Assembly (NCBI GenBank): GCA_029778535.1
Contig: JAKOQB010000229.1
Location: forward strand, 32,755 to 96,754
DNA: 64,000 nt
From: Pseudomonadota bacterium
GTDB taxonomy: Bacteria > Pseudomonadota > Gammaproteobacteria > Burkholderiales > Burkholderiaceae_F
Reading direction: 5' to 3'
Translations under genes and position numbers: made by a program
Notes under the pieces: generated by a model
The model's database searches: none
Told to the model about the DNA's origin: nothing
The model's input: the letters and a program-made list of their open reading frames with translations, nothing else
In this document: positions 20,299 through 29,111 of the stretch, in pieces
Numbering within the stretch: the first letter of the stretch is position 1
How the letters are laid out: each line of letters starts with the position of its first letter

Positions 20299-21132
20299 TC
20301 ACACGCAGTGCGCGGCCCCACCCGCCCCCGCCAGCTTTTCCTCGATCCGACCCGCGATCCGCGTCAGCGCTAGCACCTCATCCACCCCGCCGCAGGCGAT
20401 CGCCTCCTTCGGCATGCCGAACACCACGCTGGTCGCTTCGTCCTGCGCGATGTTGTAGCTGCCGGCGCGCTTCATTTCCAGCATCGCAGCGGCGCCGTCC
20501 TTGCCCATGCCGGTGAGCATCACACCGAACGCGTTCGGGCCGGCTTGCGCGGCGACGGAACGGAACAGCACCTCGACCGACGTCTTGTGGCGGTTCACCG
20601 GCGGGCCGTCGTCCAGTTCGATCAGGTAATTCGCGGCGCTCCTGGCGAGCCGCATGTGGCGATCGCCCGGCGCCACGTAGGCATGGCCGGGCAGTACGCG
20701 CTCGCCGTGCACAGCCTCGCGGACGGTCATCCGGCACAGGCGGTCCAGGCGCGCCGCGAAGCTGCGGGTGAATCCGGGCGGCATGTGCTGGGTGATCAGC
20801 ACCGCCGGCGTATCCGCAGGCAGCCTCGTCAGCACCTCGCGGATCGCCTCGGTGCCGCCGGTGGACGCGCCGATGACGATGAGCTTCCCGGTCGAACCGC
20901 GCGCCGGCAGCGGTCGCGCCGGCTTGGGGACCGCTGCGGCCGGCGCGGGCGCCACGTTCCGGTGCATGCGTGCGCGCGAGGCGACGCGAATCTTCTCGCA
21001 GATGTCGCGGCCCAGCTCCTGCAACCCCGCGGCGATGCCGAGCCCGGGCTTGGCGACGAAGTCGATCGCGCCCAGCTCCAGCGCGCGGATCGTCGTCTCC
21101 GCGCCGCGCTCGGTCAGCGTCGACACGGTCAC
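20299..21132 (-). pseudogene. cheB: CheB methylesterase, N-terminally truncated
   Basis: Chemotaxis glutamate methylesterase/deamidase. Full-length CheB is about 350 residues with an N-terminal receiver; here only 277 codons can be read from a GTG that overlaps the cheR stop. The product begins inside the receiver at beta-4 ([20 protein letters not shown]) and keeps the lysine of AIDFVAKP. It lacks roughly the first 80 residues, including the phospho-acceptor aspartate. The catalytic domain is complete: GASTGG (Ser90 of this product), [10 protein letters not shown] and TGMGKDG. Retention of half a receiver argues for deletion rather than a natural methylesterase-only form. The enzyme could still be active but not phospho-regulated. 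Confidence 0.8.
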
Positions 21133-21988
21133 AGCCTTTCGTACACGGTCTTGCCGCGCAGCGCGAACAGATCGCGGCAATCGGTGACGTTTTCCGAGTG
21201 GCCCGCGAAAAGCAGCCCACCGGGACGCAGCACGGCCGCGATCCGCTCGAGCACGCGCCGCTGCGTCGGCTTGTCGAAGTAGATCATCACGTTGCGGCAG
21301 AACACCGCGTCGAGCCGCGGCGCGAAGTCGCGCAGCGCCGGCCAACCGTCGTCGAGCAGGTTCAACGGCGCGAACTCGACCAGCCGCGTCAGCTCGGGGC
21401 GGACACGCGCCCGCCCTTCGTTGGGACCGGTACCGCGCAGGAAGAAGCGCTTCAGCCGCGCTGCACCGCACTGGCGCGCCGAATCGACGCAGTACACGGC
21501 GCGCGCGGCCGTCGCCAGCACGCGGGTGTCGATGTCGGTGGCGAGCAGCCGCGCCGCGGTCGCCGCACCGAGCGCCTCCACCAAGGTCATCGCGATCGAA
21601 TAAGGTCCTCGCCGGTCGACGCGGCCGCGCACCACAGCCGCGGCGCGTTCGCGTCGGCGCGCGCGCACAGGTAGTCAGCGAGGAGCGGGAAGTGATGCGG
21701 CTCGCGGAAGAACGACGTGAGGTTGGTCGTCAGTGCGTTGATGAACTCCTGCGCCTCGGCACGGCGAAACGCGGGGTCGGATTCGAATCTCTCGAGATAG
21801 CGCGAAAACGAATCCAGCCCGAGCGTGCGCAGCCGGCGCGCCAGCCGGCTGTACACCATGTTCTGCTTGCTCTCGTTCAGGCTGATGCCGGCCATCGCAT
21901 GGATCTGCCGGCGCACGCGCTCGAAGTCCCCGCGCGAGAGCGCAAATTCGCGCACCGTCGCGCCTGCCGGCCCGCGCGAGTGCGACAT
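21129..21988 (-). pseudogene. cheR: CheR methyltransferase, single-base frameshift
   Basis: SAM-dependent methyltransferase for chemoreceptor glutamates. The first frame, from ATG 21988, carries the CheR N-domain and SAM motif [11 protein letters not shown]. It then shifts at about 21605 into the frame reading [44 protein letters not shown] and [13 protein letters not shown]. The site reads GCGAGGACCTTATTCG on the coding strand; one extra C would restore the family consensus STGE-[ED]-PYSIAM. The 860-base span plus one gives 286 residues, the normal CheR size. Either a real inactivating indel or a consensus error. Confidence 0.85.
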
Positions 21989-22039
21989 CAGTCCGTAGAT
22001 CGCGGGCGCCCATCGGCCTCGGCCATGTACGGTGCGCCG

Positions 22040-22561
22040 TCAGTGGCTCGCCGTTGCGACCAGCCTTGTGTCGACCGCCGCCATCAGCTTCTCGATGTCG
22101 GTCAGGATCAGCATGCGCTGGCCTGCGCCGCTGTCGATCGACGCCAGACCGGTGATGAAGTCCGCGTCGACCGTGCCGCCGAACTGCGGCGCCGGGCGGA
22201 TCTGCTCCGGCTTCAGTTCCAGGACGTCGCTGACTGAATCGACCACCACGCCGACGGTGCGACCGGCGACGTTCAGGATGATCACCACGGTAAAGGCGCC
22301 GTAGTCGGCGCTATCGAGCGCGAACGTCAGCCGCAGGTCGACGATCGGAACGATCACGCCGCGCAGGTTGACCACGCCCTTGATGAACACCGGCGCATTG
22401 GCGATGCGGGTCGGCGTCTCGTAGCTGCGGATCTCCTGGACCTTCAGAATGTCGATGCCGTACTCCTCCGCGCCGAGGCGGAAGGTCAGGAACTCCTGCG
22501 CGGCCGGCACGGAACCCGTGGCGGCGACCGCGCGCGACTCGCTGGCGGTGATTGCACTCAT
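22040..22561 (-). CDS. cheW: Chemotaxis coupling protein CheW
   Basis: Scaffold of 173 residues that links chemoreceptors to CheA. It shows the CheW fold from [23 protein letters not shown], the receptor-binding region [20 protein letters not shown], and [21 protein letters not shown]. The ATG has a strong ribosome site (GAGGGAGAG, about six bases upstream). The reading frame is open upstream and continuous with the remnant of the CheA P5 domain, so a CheA-CheW read-through product is formally possible. CheW itself is intact. Confidence 0.94.
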   Translation of the reverse strand: MSAITASESRAVAATGSVPAAQEFLTFRLGAEEYGIDILKVQEIRSYETPTRIANAPVFIKGVVNLRGVIVPIVDLRLTFALDSADYGAFTVVIILNVAGRTVGVVVDSVSDVLELKPEQIRPAPQFGGTVDADFITGLASIDSGAGQRMLILTDIEKLMAAVDTRLVATASH

Positions 22562-24413
22562 GTCTTGCTCTCCCTCGGGAAATCCGGTCACGGAGAACAC
22601 CTGCTCCAGCGGGAGCACCGGCAGGTACTCGTCGCGCACCTTGACCACCCGACCCGAACCGCCGACGGTCTGGATCATGCCGTCGGCGATCTTGAACAAC
22701 TCGACCACCGATGCGAGCGGCAGGATGTACCTCTCGTCGCCCACGCCGATCGACATGCCGTCCATGATCGCCAGCGTCAGCGGCAGCCGCACCGATACGC
22801 GTGCCGTACCCTTCGGCCGAATCGAGTTCGACCGTGCCGCCGAGCGAAGCGATGTTCCTGCGCACCACGTCCATGCCGACGCCGCGGCCGGAAACGTCGG
22901 ACAACTGATCCGCGGTCGAGAAGCCCGGCTCCCAGATCAGCGCCCAGACTTCCGGGTCGGTCATGTCGTCGCGCACCGGCAGGCCGCACTCCCTCGCCTT
23001 GGCGAGGATCCGGTCGCGCTTCAGCCCCGCGCCGTCGTCCTTCACCTCGATCAGGATCGAACCGCCCTGGTGCGCGGCGGCGAGCGTGATCGTCCCGGTC
23101 GCCGGCTTGCCGGCCGCGACGCGCTGCTCCGGCGGCTCGATGCCATGGTCGGCGCTGTTACGCACCAGGTGCGTCAGCGGATCGATGATCTTCTCGATCA
23201 GCCCCTTGTCGAGTTCGGTCGCCTCGCCGACCATCTTCAGCTCGAGGCTCTTGCCGAGCTTCGCCGCCAGGTCGCGGATCAGGCGCGGAAAGCGGTTGAA
23301 CACGAACGACATCGGGATCATGCGGATCGACAGCACCGCCTCCTGCAGGTGGCGCGTGCTGCGCTCGAGTTCCGACACGCCCGCCAGCAGCAGCTGGTTG
23401 CGCACCGGGTCGAGCGACCCGGCGTGCTGCGCCAGCATCGCCTGCGTGATCACGAGTTCGCCGACCAGGTTGATCAGATGATCGACCTTTTCGACCGAAA
23501 CGCGCAGCGTGGTCGATTCGAGGCTGCCGCCCTTTTCCGCGGTCGCCTTCTTCTCCGGAATTGTGGAGGCCGGGCCGGCCGAGGGGCTCGATGGTCGCGC
23601 CTGCGGCAACGTGGCAGGATCGACGAAGAAGCCGAACCCGTCGCCCTCGACCGCGGCGCCGGGGTGCCGCGGCGCGTCCGCGCGAGCATCCCTCGCGTCG
23701 GTCCGCGCCTTGGCTTTGGACTCTTCCTGCCGTTCAGGCTCCAACGCCGCGATCGCGATCTGCTCGCGCGCGACGTGAAACGAGAACAGCTCGATCAGTT
23801 CGCTGTCCGGCGACGTCGTCACGACCTTGAAGCGCCGATAGCCGTCGGTCAACCGTCCGCCGTCGAGCGGCTCGAACGTGCCGAGCGAAGGGATGTCGCG
23901 GAACAGTTCCGCCAGACTGTCGGCGATCGCGGCGTCCGCCAGCGGCCCGAGCCGCACCTCGAGCCGGCGCGCGCCGGCGTCGCCGTTCGCCGCGCCGGGC
24001 TCGCCGGCCGCCAGCCGCCCGATGCGCGCGACGAGATCGGTCGTGTCGGGGCTGTCGCTGCTCGAGTCCTGGTAGCGCGCCAGTTGCGCGCGCAGCACAT
24101 CGCCCGCTTCCAGCAGCACGTCGACCATCGCGCGCGTGAGCGCCAGCTCGTGCCGGCGCACGCGGTCCAGCAGCGTCTCCAGCTCGTGCGTCAGCTCGGT
24201 CACGTCGGAAAAGCCGAACGTCGCCGCGCCGCCCTTGATCGAGTGCGCGAAGCGGAAGATCGCGTTCAGTTCGTCGTCGCCGGCCGCCGCGACATCGATC
24301 GCCAGCAGCTTGCCCTCCAGGCTCGCGAGGTTCTCACCGGCCTCCTCGAAGAACACCGCATGGAACTGCGCCAGGTCGAAGTCGCTCTGCTGCGCGCGGT
24401 TCATCTCACCCAT
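22562..24413 (-). pseudogene. cheA: CheA histidine kinase, frameshifted and lacking the end of P5
   Basis: Central chemotaxis kinase. P1 has the phospho-accepting His57 in FRFAHSIKGGAATFGF; P3 (dimerisation) and the P4 kinase motifs VRNSADHGIE, DDGAGL and [10 protein letters not shown] are intact. After GYGTRI the frame breaks at about 22793-22797. A two-base loss fits best, since the other frame continues [19 protein letters not shown]5 then stops short at [11 protein letters not shown] and runs straight into the cheW ribosome site without a stop. About 90 residues that normally finish P5 are missing, so receptor/CheW coupling should fail even if the frameshift were an error. ATG 24413 gives MGEMNRAQQ. 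Confidence 0.85.
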
Positions 24414-24424
24414 GGTGCCTGGCC

Positions 24425-24458
24425 TCACGGATCACGGATCACCGATCACGGATCACGA
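24425..24458. repeat. Heptamer array (TCACGGA)n between cheY and cheA
   Basis: Four full seven-base units plus a partial one (TCACGGA, TCACGGA, TCACCGA, TCACGGA, TCACGA). The last unit supplies the cheY TGA stop codon on the minus strand. The same unit recurs in the flagellar operons. Confidence 0.9.
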
Positions 24459-24824
24459 CAATGAGCGGATCACGCGCCTGATCACGTCGATCAGCTTGTT
24501 CGGATCAAACGGCTTGACCAGCCAGCCGGTCGCGCCGGCCGCCCTGCCTTTCTCCTTCATCTCGTCGCCGGACTCGGTGGTCAGGATCAGGATCGGCGTG
24601 GTCGCGTACGAAGGCAGGCCGCGCAGATGTCTGACGAGCGTGATGCCATCCATGCGCGGCATGTTCTGGTCGGTCAGCACCAGATCCACGCGCTGGCCGC
24701 GCGCCTTCTCGTAGGCCTCCTGACCGTCGGCTGCCTCGATCACCCGGAAGCCGGCGCCTTTCAGCGTGAACGACACCATCTGCCGCATCGACGCGGAGTC
24801 GTCCACCGCGAGAATCGAATGCAT
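24453..24824 (-). CDS. cheY: Chemotaxis response regulator CheY
   Basis: Stand-alone receiver of 123 residues that binds the flagellar switch when phosphorylated by CheA. Acidic pair in ILAVDDSASMRQMV, phospho-acceptor Asp in LVLTDQNMPRMDG, Thr in ILTTES and Lys in LVKPFDP are all conserved. It lies between the CheZ-like gene and cheA. Complete, in contrast to cheA, cheR and cheB downstream. Confidence 0.95.
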   Translation of the reverse strand: MHSILAVDDSASMRQMVSFTLKGAGFRVIEAADGQEAYEKARGQRVDLVLTDQNMPRMDGITLVRHLRGLPSYATTPILILTTESGDEMKEKGRAAGATGWLVKPFDPNKLIDVIRRVIRSLS

Positions 24825-24853
24825 CGGTCAAGCTCCTGTCAATCCAACCGCCG

Positions 24854-25252
24854 TCAGAACAGATCGATCGAACCCGCGCCCATGGCCGACTGCCGCACCG
24901 GCTGCATACGCGTCGCGGCGAGCAGCGGATCGGTGTCGTGCGACAGCGATGCCAGACCGCCTTCCAGCACTTGCAGCCGCCGCTGCGCGTGCTGGATCAG
25001 CTGCGTGGCCATGTCCTGGAACTGCAGCGCGGTGACCGCGCCGGCGACCGTCCGCGCCAGCGACCGGCGCTGCGACTCGTCGCCTGCGAACGCCGGCAAC
25101 TGCGCGCTGACCGCGCTGAAGCTCGCCAGAAGGCGGTCGCCGGCGTCGGCGATCAGCTCCTTCATGCGTTCCAGATCGGATGCGATCGCGGCGCACTCGC
25201 GGGTGGCGTGCGCGCCCACCGACCCGTCTGAGCCGTTCACCGAGTTGTCCAT
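24854..25252 (-). CDS. Small CheZ-like chemotaxis protein
   Basis: Helical soluble protein of 132 residues, first gene of the chemotaxis operon and 29 bases upstream of cheY. The helix ALQFQDMATQLIQHAQRRL (around residues 75-93) carries Asp80 and Gln84 in the D-x-x-x-Q spacing used by CheZ to dephosphorylate CheY, within an LQFQD context. It is much shorter than typical CheZ (about 210 residues), and the C-terminal CheY-tethering helix is not obvious. A CheY-P phosphatase role is inferred from motif and position. A longer frame reaches a GTG at 25315. Confidence 0.6.
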   Translation of the reverse strand: MDNSVNGSDGSVGAHATRECAAIASDLERMKELIADAGDRLLASFSAVSAQLPAFAGDESQRRSLARTVAGAVTALQFQDMATQLIQHAQRRLQVLEGGLASLSHDTDPLLAATRMQPVRQSAMGAGSIDLF

Positions 25253-25448
25253 GTCGAGCGTGATTCCTTGCGGCGTGCGGATGCGCGGTTCGTGCCCGGT
25301 GCGGCCCCGGTCCACGGACGACGGAAGTTTGCGGGCTCGGCCACGGCACCGAAGGGCTGAAAAGGCGGCGGTTTCACTGCCTTACCAGCCACATGCCAGC
25401 CGTCCGGCCGGTCCGAGCGGCATTCGAATCAGCGAGAATCCGTCCCGC

Positions 25449-26543
25449 ATGACAACGCCCGCCGAAACCGCGCCGCTGCGCCTGCTGGTAGTCGAGGATT
25501 CCGAACTCGACTACGAACTGCTGCTAGCCACCGTCGGGCGCGACTCCGCGCTGGCCGGGCGCCGGCTGCGCGCGCAGCGCGTCGAGGACGAGTCCGGCAT
25601 GCGCGAGGCGTTCGCGCGCGGCCCGGTCGACGCGGTCGTCACCGACCACAACATGCCGCGCTTCGATTCGTTCGCCGCGCTCGCGGTGGCCAAGGAATTC
25701 GACCTCGACCTGCCGGTGCTGGTCGTGTCGGGCGAGATGTCGGAGGACCTCGCCGTCGCCGCGCTGCACGCGGGCGCCGACGACTTCGTGCTGAAGACGC
25801 GGCTGTTCCGCATCGGCCCCGCGCTCGCCAGGAGCCTCGACGCCGCGGCCAACCGGCGCGAGCGGCGCGCGCAGGCGCAGCGGCTGCAGGAGCTTACCGC
25901 GCACCTCGAGCAGGTGAAGGAGGAAGAGCGCCGCACGATCGCGCGCGAGATCCACGACGACATCGGCAGCACGCTGACCGCGCTGAAGTTCGAGCTCGCG
26001 CGACTCGCGTCGTTTGACCTGCCCGACGCGGCCGCGGCGCACCTGCGGACCATGAACAGCCTGATCGCCAACGCGGTCGCGGCCAGCCACCGGATCCAGC
26101 ACGACCTGCGCCCGCCGGTGCTCGACGCCGGGCTGGTCGCCGCGCTCGACTGGCTGGTCAAGGGCTTCGGCGCGCGCGCGCAGATCGCCGCGCGCTTCGA
26201 GTCGAATCGCGAAGACGTCGATCTGCCGGCCGCGCATGCGGCCGCGCTGTACCGCGTCGCGCAGGAGTCGCTGAACAACGTCGCCAAGCATGCGGCCGCG
26301 CAGCGCGTGAACGTCACGCTGTTCGACTCGGCGCACGACGTCACGCTCGAGATCGCCGACGACGGTGCGGGCTTCGACCCGCGCCTGCTGGCGGCCACAC
26401 CCGGCTTCGGCCTGCGCGGACTCGTCGAACGCGCGCGCGCGCTCGGCGGCTGGGCCGAGATCGACAGCGGGCCCGGGCGCGGCACCACGATCATGTTCTG
26501 CGTGCCGCGCGGCGCCGGCGGCACGCGCGCCGAAGAGGACTGA
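25449..26543 (+). CDS. Sensor kinase with N-terminal receiver and HisKA_3 core
   Basis: Soluble two-component kinase of 364 residues. Residues about 10-125 form a receiver (LLVVEDSELDYELL; acceptor Asp in AVVTDHNMPRFDS; Lys in FVLKTRLF). A coiled linker (LQELTAHLEQVKEEERRTIA) leads to the NarX/DesK-type dimerisation and phosphoacceptor helix REIHDDIGSTLTALKFEL. An HATPase domain follows with QESLNNVAKHA, DDGAGFDP and GFGLRGLVERARALGG. No transmembrane segment, so input must come by phosphorylation of its receiver. The next gene starts three bases later and encodes the expected LuxR-type partner. Confidence 0.92.
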   Translation: MTTPAETAPLRLLVVEDSELDYELLLATVGRDSALAGRRLRAQRVEDESGMREAFARGPVDAVVTDHNMPRFDSFAALAVAKEFDLDLPVLVVSGEMSEDLAVAALHAGADDFVLKTRLFRIGPALARSLDAAANRRERRAQAQRLQELTAHLEQVKEEERRTIAREIHDDIGSTLTALKFELARLASFDLPDAAAAHLRTMNSLIANAVAASHRIQHDLRPPVLDAGLVAALDWLVKGFGARAQIAARFESNREDVDLPAAHAAALYRVAQESLNNVAKHAAAQRVNVTLFDSAHDVTLEIADDGAGFDPRLLAATPGFGLRGLVERARALGGWAEIDSGPGRGTTIMFCVPRGAGGTRAEED

Positions 26544-26545
26544 CC

Positions 26546-27184
26546 ATGGTGACGCGCACGATCGTCGTCGATGACCACGCCATCGTCCGGCGCGGGATCG
26601 TGCAGATCCTGTCCGAACATCCCGGCGTCCAGGTCGTGGCCGAAGCCGGCGACTACGCCGAGCTGCGCGCCGCGCTGCGCGAGCATCCGGACGTCGAACT
26701 GCTGGTGATGGACATCGGATTGCCGGGCAAGAACGGCATCGAGATCCTGAAGACGCTCGCCGAGGAGATGCCGAAGCTGCGCGTGCTGATCGTAAGCCAG
26801 TACCCGGAGGACCAGTACGCGGTGCGCGCGTTCCGCGCCGGCGCGGCGGGCTATCTGAACAAGGCGAGCGCGCCGGAGAAACTGATCGAGGCGGTCGACC
26901 ACGTGATCGCCGGCCGCAAGTTCGTCACGCCCGAGATCGCGCAGGCGCTGATCGAGAACCTGCATGCGCCGGAACACACCGCGCCGCATGAGCGCCTGAG
27001 CGACCGCGAGTTCCAGACCCTGAAGCTGATCGCCTCCGGCAAGCGGCTGTCGGAAATCGCCGAGGCGCTGGCGCTCAGCCCGAAGACCGTCAGCGTCTAC
27101 CGCGCGCGGATTCTCGAAAAGATGGCGCTGAGCAGCAACGCGGAGCTGACGCATTACGCGATCAAGAATGGGCTTGTGGAGTAG
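26546..27184 (+). CDS. NarL/FixJ-family response regulator
   Basis: DNA-binding regulator of 212 residues: receiver (VVDDHAIVRRGI; acceptor Asp in LLVMDIGLPGKNG; Lys in GYLNKASAPE) followed by a LuxR-type helix-turn-helix (LSDREFQTLKLIASGKRLSE, ALALSPKTVSVYRARILEKM). It is in an operon with the preceding kinase, with a two-base gap, and is its likely substrate. Target genes are unknown. Confidence 0.93.
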   Translation: MVTRTIVVDDHAIVRRGIVQILSEHPGVQVVAEAGDYAELRAALREHPDVELLVMDIGLPGKNGIEILKTLAEEMPKLRVLIVSQYPEDQYAVRAFRAGAAGYLNKASAPEKLIEAVDHVIAGRKFVTPEIAQALIENLHAPEHTAPHERLSDREFQTLKLIASGKRLSEIAEALALSPKTVSVYRARILEKMALSSNAELTHYAIKNGLVE

Positions 27185-27188
27185 TCGT

Positions 27189-27311
27189 TCCGCTCGGGCC
27201 GCGGGGCCGTTACTTTCTTTGCTTCGCCAAAGAAAGTAACCACCCGCGCGGCGGAGAGCGCAAGGCCCCGCGCGGCGGAGTGCGCAAAGCCTCCCGCAGA
27301 GGAGAGCGCAT
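27189..27311. repeat. Dispersed hairpin plus 23-bp tandem units
   Basis: Second copy of the element seen between murC and murG. The hairpin at 27209-27240 (13-bp stem, six-base loop, GTTACTTTCTTTG arm) and its left flank match 4681-4733. Three tandem units of 22-24 bp (27243-27265, 27266-27289, 27290-27311) around GCGGCGGAGAGCGCAAGG follow. It separates two convergent genes, so the hairpin may act as a bidirectional terminator. Confidence 0.8.
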
Positions 27312-27314
27312 CAC

Positions 27315-29111
27315 CTACTCCGCCTCTTCGATCCGATTCTTCCCTGCCCGCTTCGCGCGGTACATCGCGGCGTCGGCGCGTTCGAGCCAGGGTTCGAGCG
27401 CTTCGCCGCGCTGCCAAAGCGCGAGCCCTCCGGAGAACGTCAGCACGCACGGGCGGCCGTCGAGTTCCAGCGTGCGGCGCGCCAGTTCGCGCCGCAGCCG
27501 CTCGGCGACGGAGCGCGCGTCGGCGAGCGTCGTCGCCGGCAGCAGCACGCCGAACTCCTCGCCGCCCAGCCGCACCAGCACGTCGGTCGGCCGCAGCGTC
27601 GCGTGCAGCGTCTGCGCCAGGTGCACCAGCGCGCGGTCGCCGCCCGCATGACCGAACGAATCGTTGACGCCCTTGAAGTTGTCGACGTCGAGCAGCAGGA
27701 ACGTCATGTCGGAGCCGTAACGCAGCGCCCGCGACGACTCGATCTTGTACGCCTCCTCCAGGCCGCGCCGGTTGCGCGCCTGCGTCAGCGGGTCGCGCTG
27801 CACCAGCGTGGCGACCTCGGACAGCTCGCGCTCCAGCTCGCGCACGCGCGCCTCGTAGGTCTCGACCTTGCGCCGCGCTTGGACCAGCTCGTCGCGCGAC
27901 GACTGGATGTCGGCGCGCACGACCTGGGTGTCGGCCAGCAGGCCACGGATCACGCTCGACAGCGTCTCGAAATCGTTGGCGTGCTCGAGACGCTGCTGGT
28001 AGTCGCCGACCTGATCGTAGAACTTGCCGGTCGAGTCGCCCATCGTACCGATGCGCTCGATCAGCGTGGCCAGCATCTCCTTCAGCGCGACCTTGGCGTC
28101 CTGCAGGCTGCGGCGCGCGTTGACCTGGCGCTCGATCACCATCGCCAGCGAATGCTCGGCGGTCGACAGGTCGTCCGCGGTCAGCGGTCCGTCGAGCAGC
28201 GCGCGGATCGGTTCGAGCTGACCCGCAAGCCAGGTTTCCTCCGGCGTCAGGCTGCGCATGTTGTCGCACAACAGGCCCAGCATGCGCGCCAGCCCCGCCT
28301 TGATCTTGTTCTGCTCCTCCAGCCTGCGCTCGACCGCGGCCACCACGTCGGTGAAGCGCGACACCAGCTTGCCGACCTCGTCGGGCGCGAGCTGCGCATG
28401 CTGTCGGGCGTAGTCGCGCAGCCGGGTACTCGCAGCCGCCTCGGGGCCGCACGACTGTTCGAGCAGCCTGAGTGCGCGCTGCGCGACCTGCTGCCACGCC
28501 TCGGCCGCGGCGCGTGCCTGTTTGAGCTGTTCTTCACCCGGGTCGATCGCGCGTACCGCCGGCGCGGGCGTGCGCGCGGCCGGCGCCGGCTCGGGCGCGG
28601 GCTCGGTCGGCTTGACGGTCGCCAGCGCCGGCCCCCACGAATCGAGCAGCTTGTTCAGCCGCTCCAGCGCGACATCGGGCCGCTCGCCGGCGGCGTCGAT
28701 CACGCGCGTGATCGCGTCGAGCTTGCGCGCGCGGGTCCAGTTCGCGTGCAGGCCGTCGGTCATGCGCAGCAGCGCCAGCGCGGTGGCCGGCCAGTTGCCG
28801 CCGGCCGATCCGGCGCGGCGCTCGAGTGCCTGCGCGACCGCTTCATGCACCGCGCGCCAGTCGTTGTCCTTCGCGCGCTGCAGGATCTGCGCCGCTTCCT
28901 GCGGCATGGCGCGGCCGCTCTTCACCAGATCGCGCAGCACGTCCTTCACCAGCGGCAGCGCGCCCGCGCCGCGCCGACCGGTGATCTCGTGATACGCCTG
29001 CGCGAAAGTTTCCGGCGTCGGGATCTGGCGCCGCTCGGCCAGCAGCTTCAGCGTGCGCCGGGCCGCCTCGGCCGGATTGATGGCGGCCTCGCGTGCATCG
29101 CTCAGGTTCAT
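27315..29111 (-). CDS. Diguanylate cyclase (GGEEF)
   Basis: Soluble protein of 598 residues. The first 400 are helical with long coiled coils (LVQARRKVETYEARVRELER) and no recognised sensor. An N-terminal segment of about 70 residues (NPAEAARRTLKLLAERRQIP) recurs in other proteobacterial cyclases. The C-terminal GGDEF domain starts RDPLTQARNRRGLEE and has an active-site GGEEF. The inhibitory site RPTD lies five residues before it, so product feedback should work. It makes c-di-GMP. The ATG overlaps the stop of the REC-PAS-GGDEF-EAL gene (ATGA), so the two are co-translated. Confidence 0.92.
   Translation of the reverse strand: MNLSDAREAAINPAEAARRTLKLLAERRQIPTPETFAQAYHEITGRRGAGALPLVKDVLRDLVKSGRAMPQEAAQILQRAKDNDWRAVHEAVAQALERRAGSAGGNWPATALALLRMTDGLHANWTRARKLDAITRVIDAAGERPDVALERLNKLLDSWGPALATVKPTEPAPEPAPAARTPAPAVRAIDPGEEQLKQARAAAEAWQQVAQRALRLLEQSCGPEAAASTRLRDYARQHAQLAPDEVGKLVSRFTDVVAAVERRLEEQNKIKAGLARMLGLLCDNMRSLTPEETWLAGQLEPIRALLDGPLTADDLSTAEHSLAMVIERQVNARRSLQDAKVALKEMLATLIERIGTMGDSTGKFYDQVGDYQQRLEHANDFETLSSVIRGLLADTQVVRADIQSSRDELVQARRKVETYEARVRELERELSEVATLVQRDPLTQARNRRGLEEAYKIESSRALRYGSDMTFLLLDVDNFKGVNDSFGHAGGDRALVHLAQTLHATLRPTDVLVRLGGEEFGVLLPATTLADARSVAERLRRELARRTLELDGRPCVLTFSGGLALWQRGEALEPWLERADAAMYRAKRAGKNRIEEAE

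Noticed and set aside
20299..21132. CheB as a natural methylesterase-only enzyme starting at the GTG that overlaps cheR
   Set aside because: The overlap looks like normal coupling, but the product still contains the second half of a receiver domain. A true methylesterase-only form should start at the linker. Truncation is more likely, though not proven.
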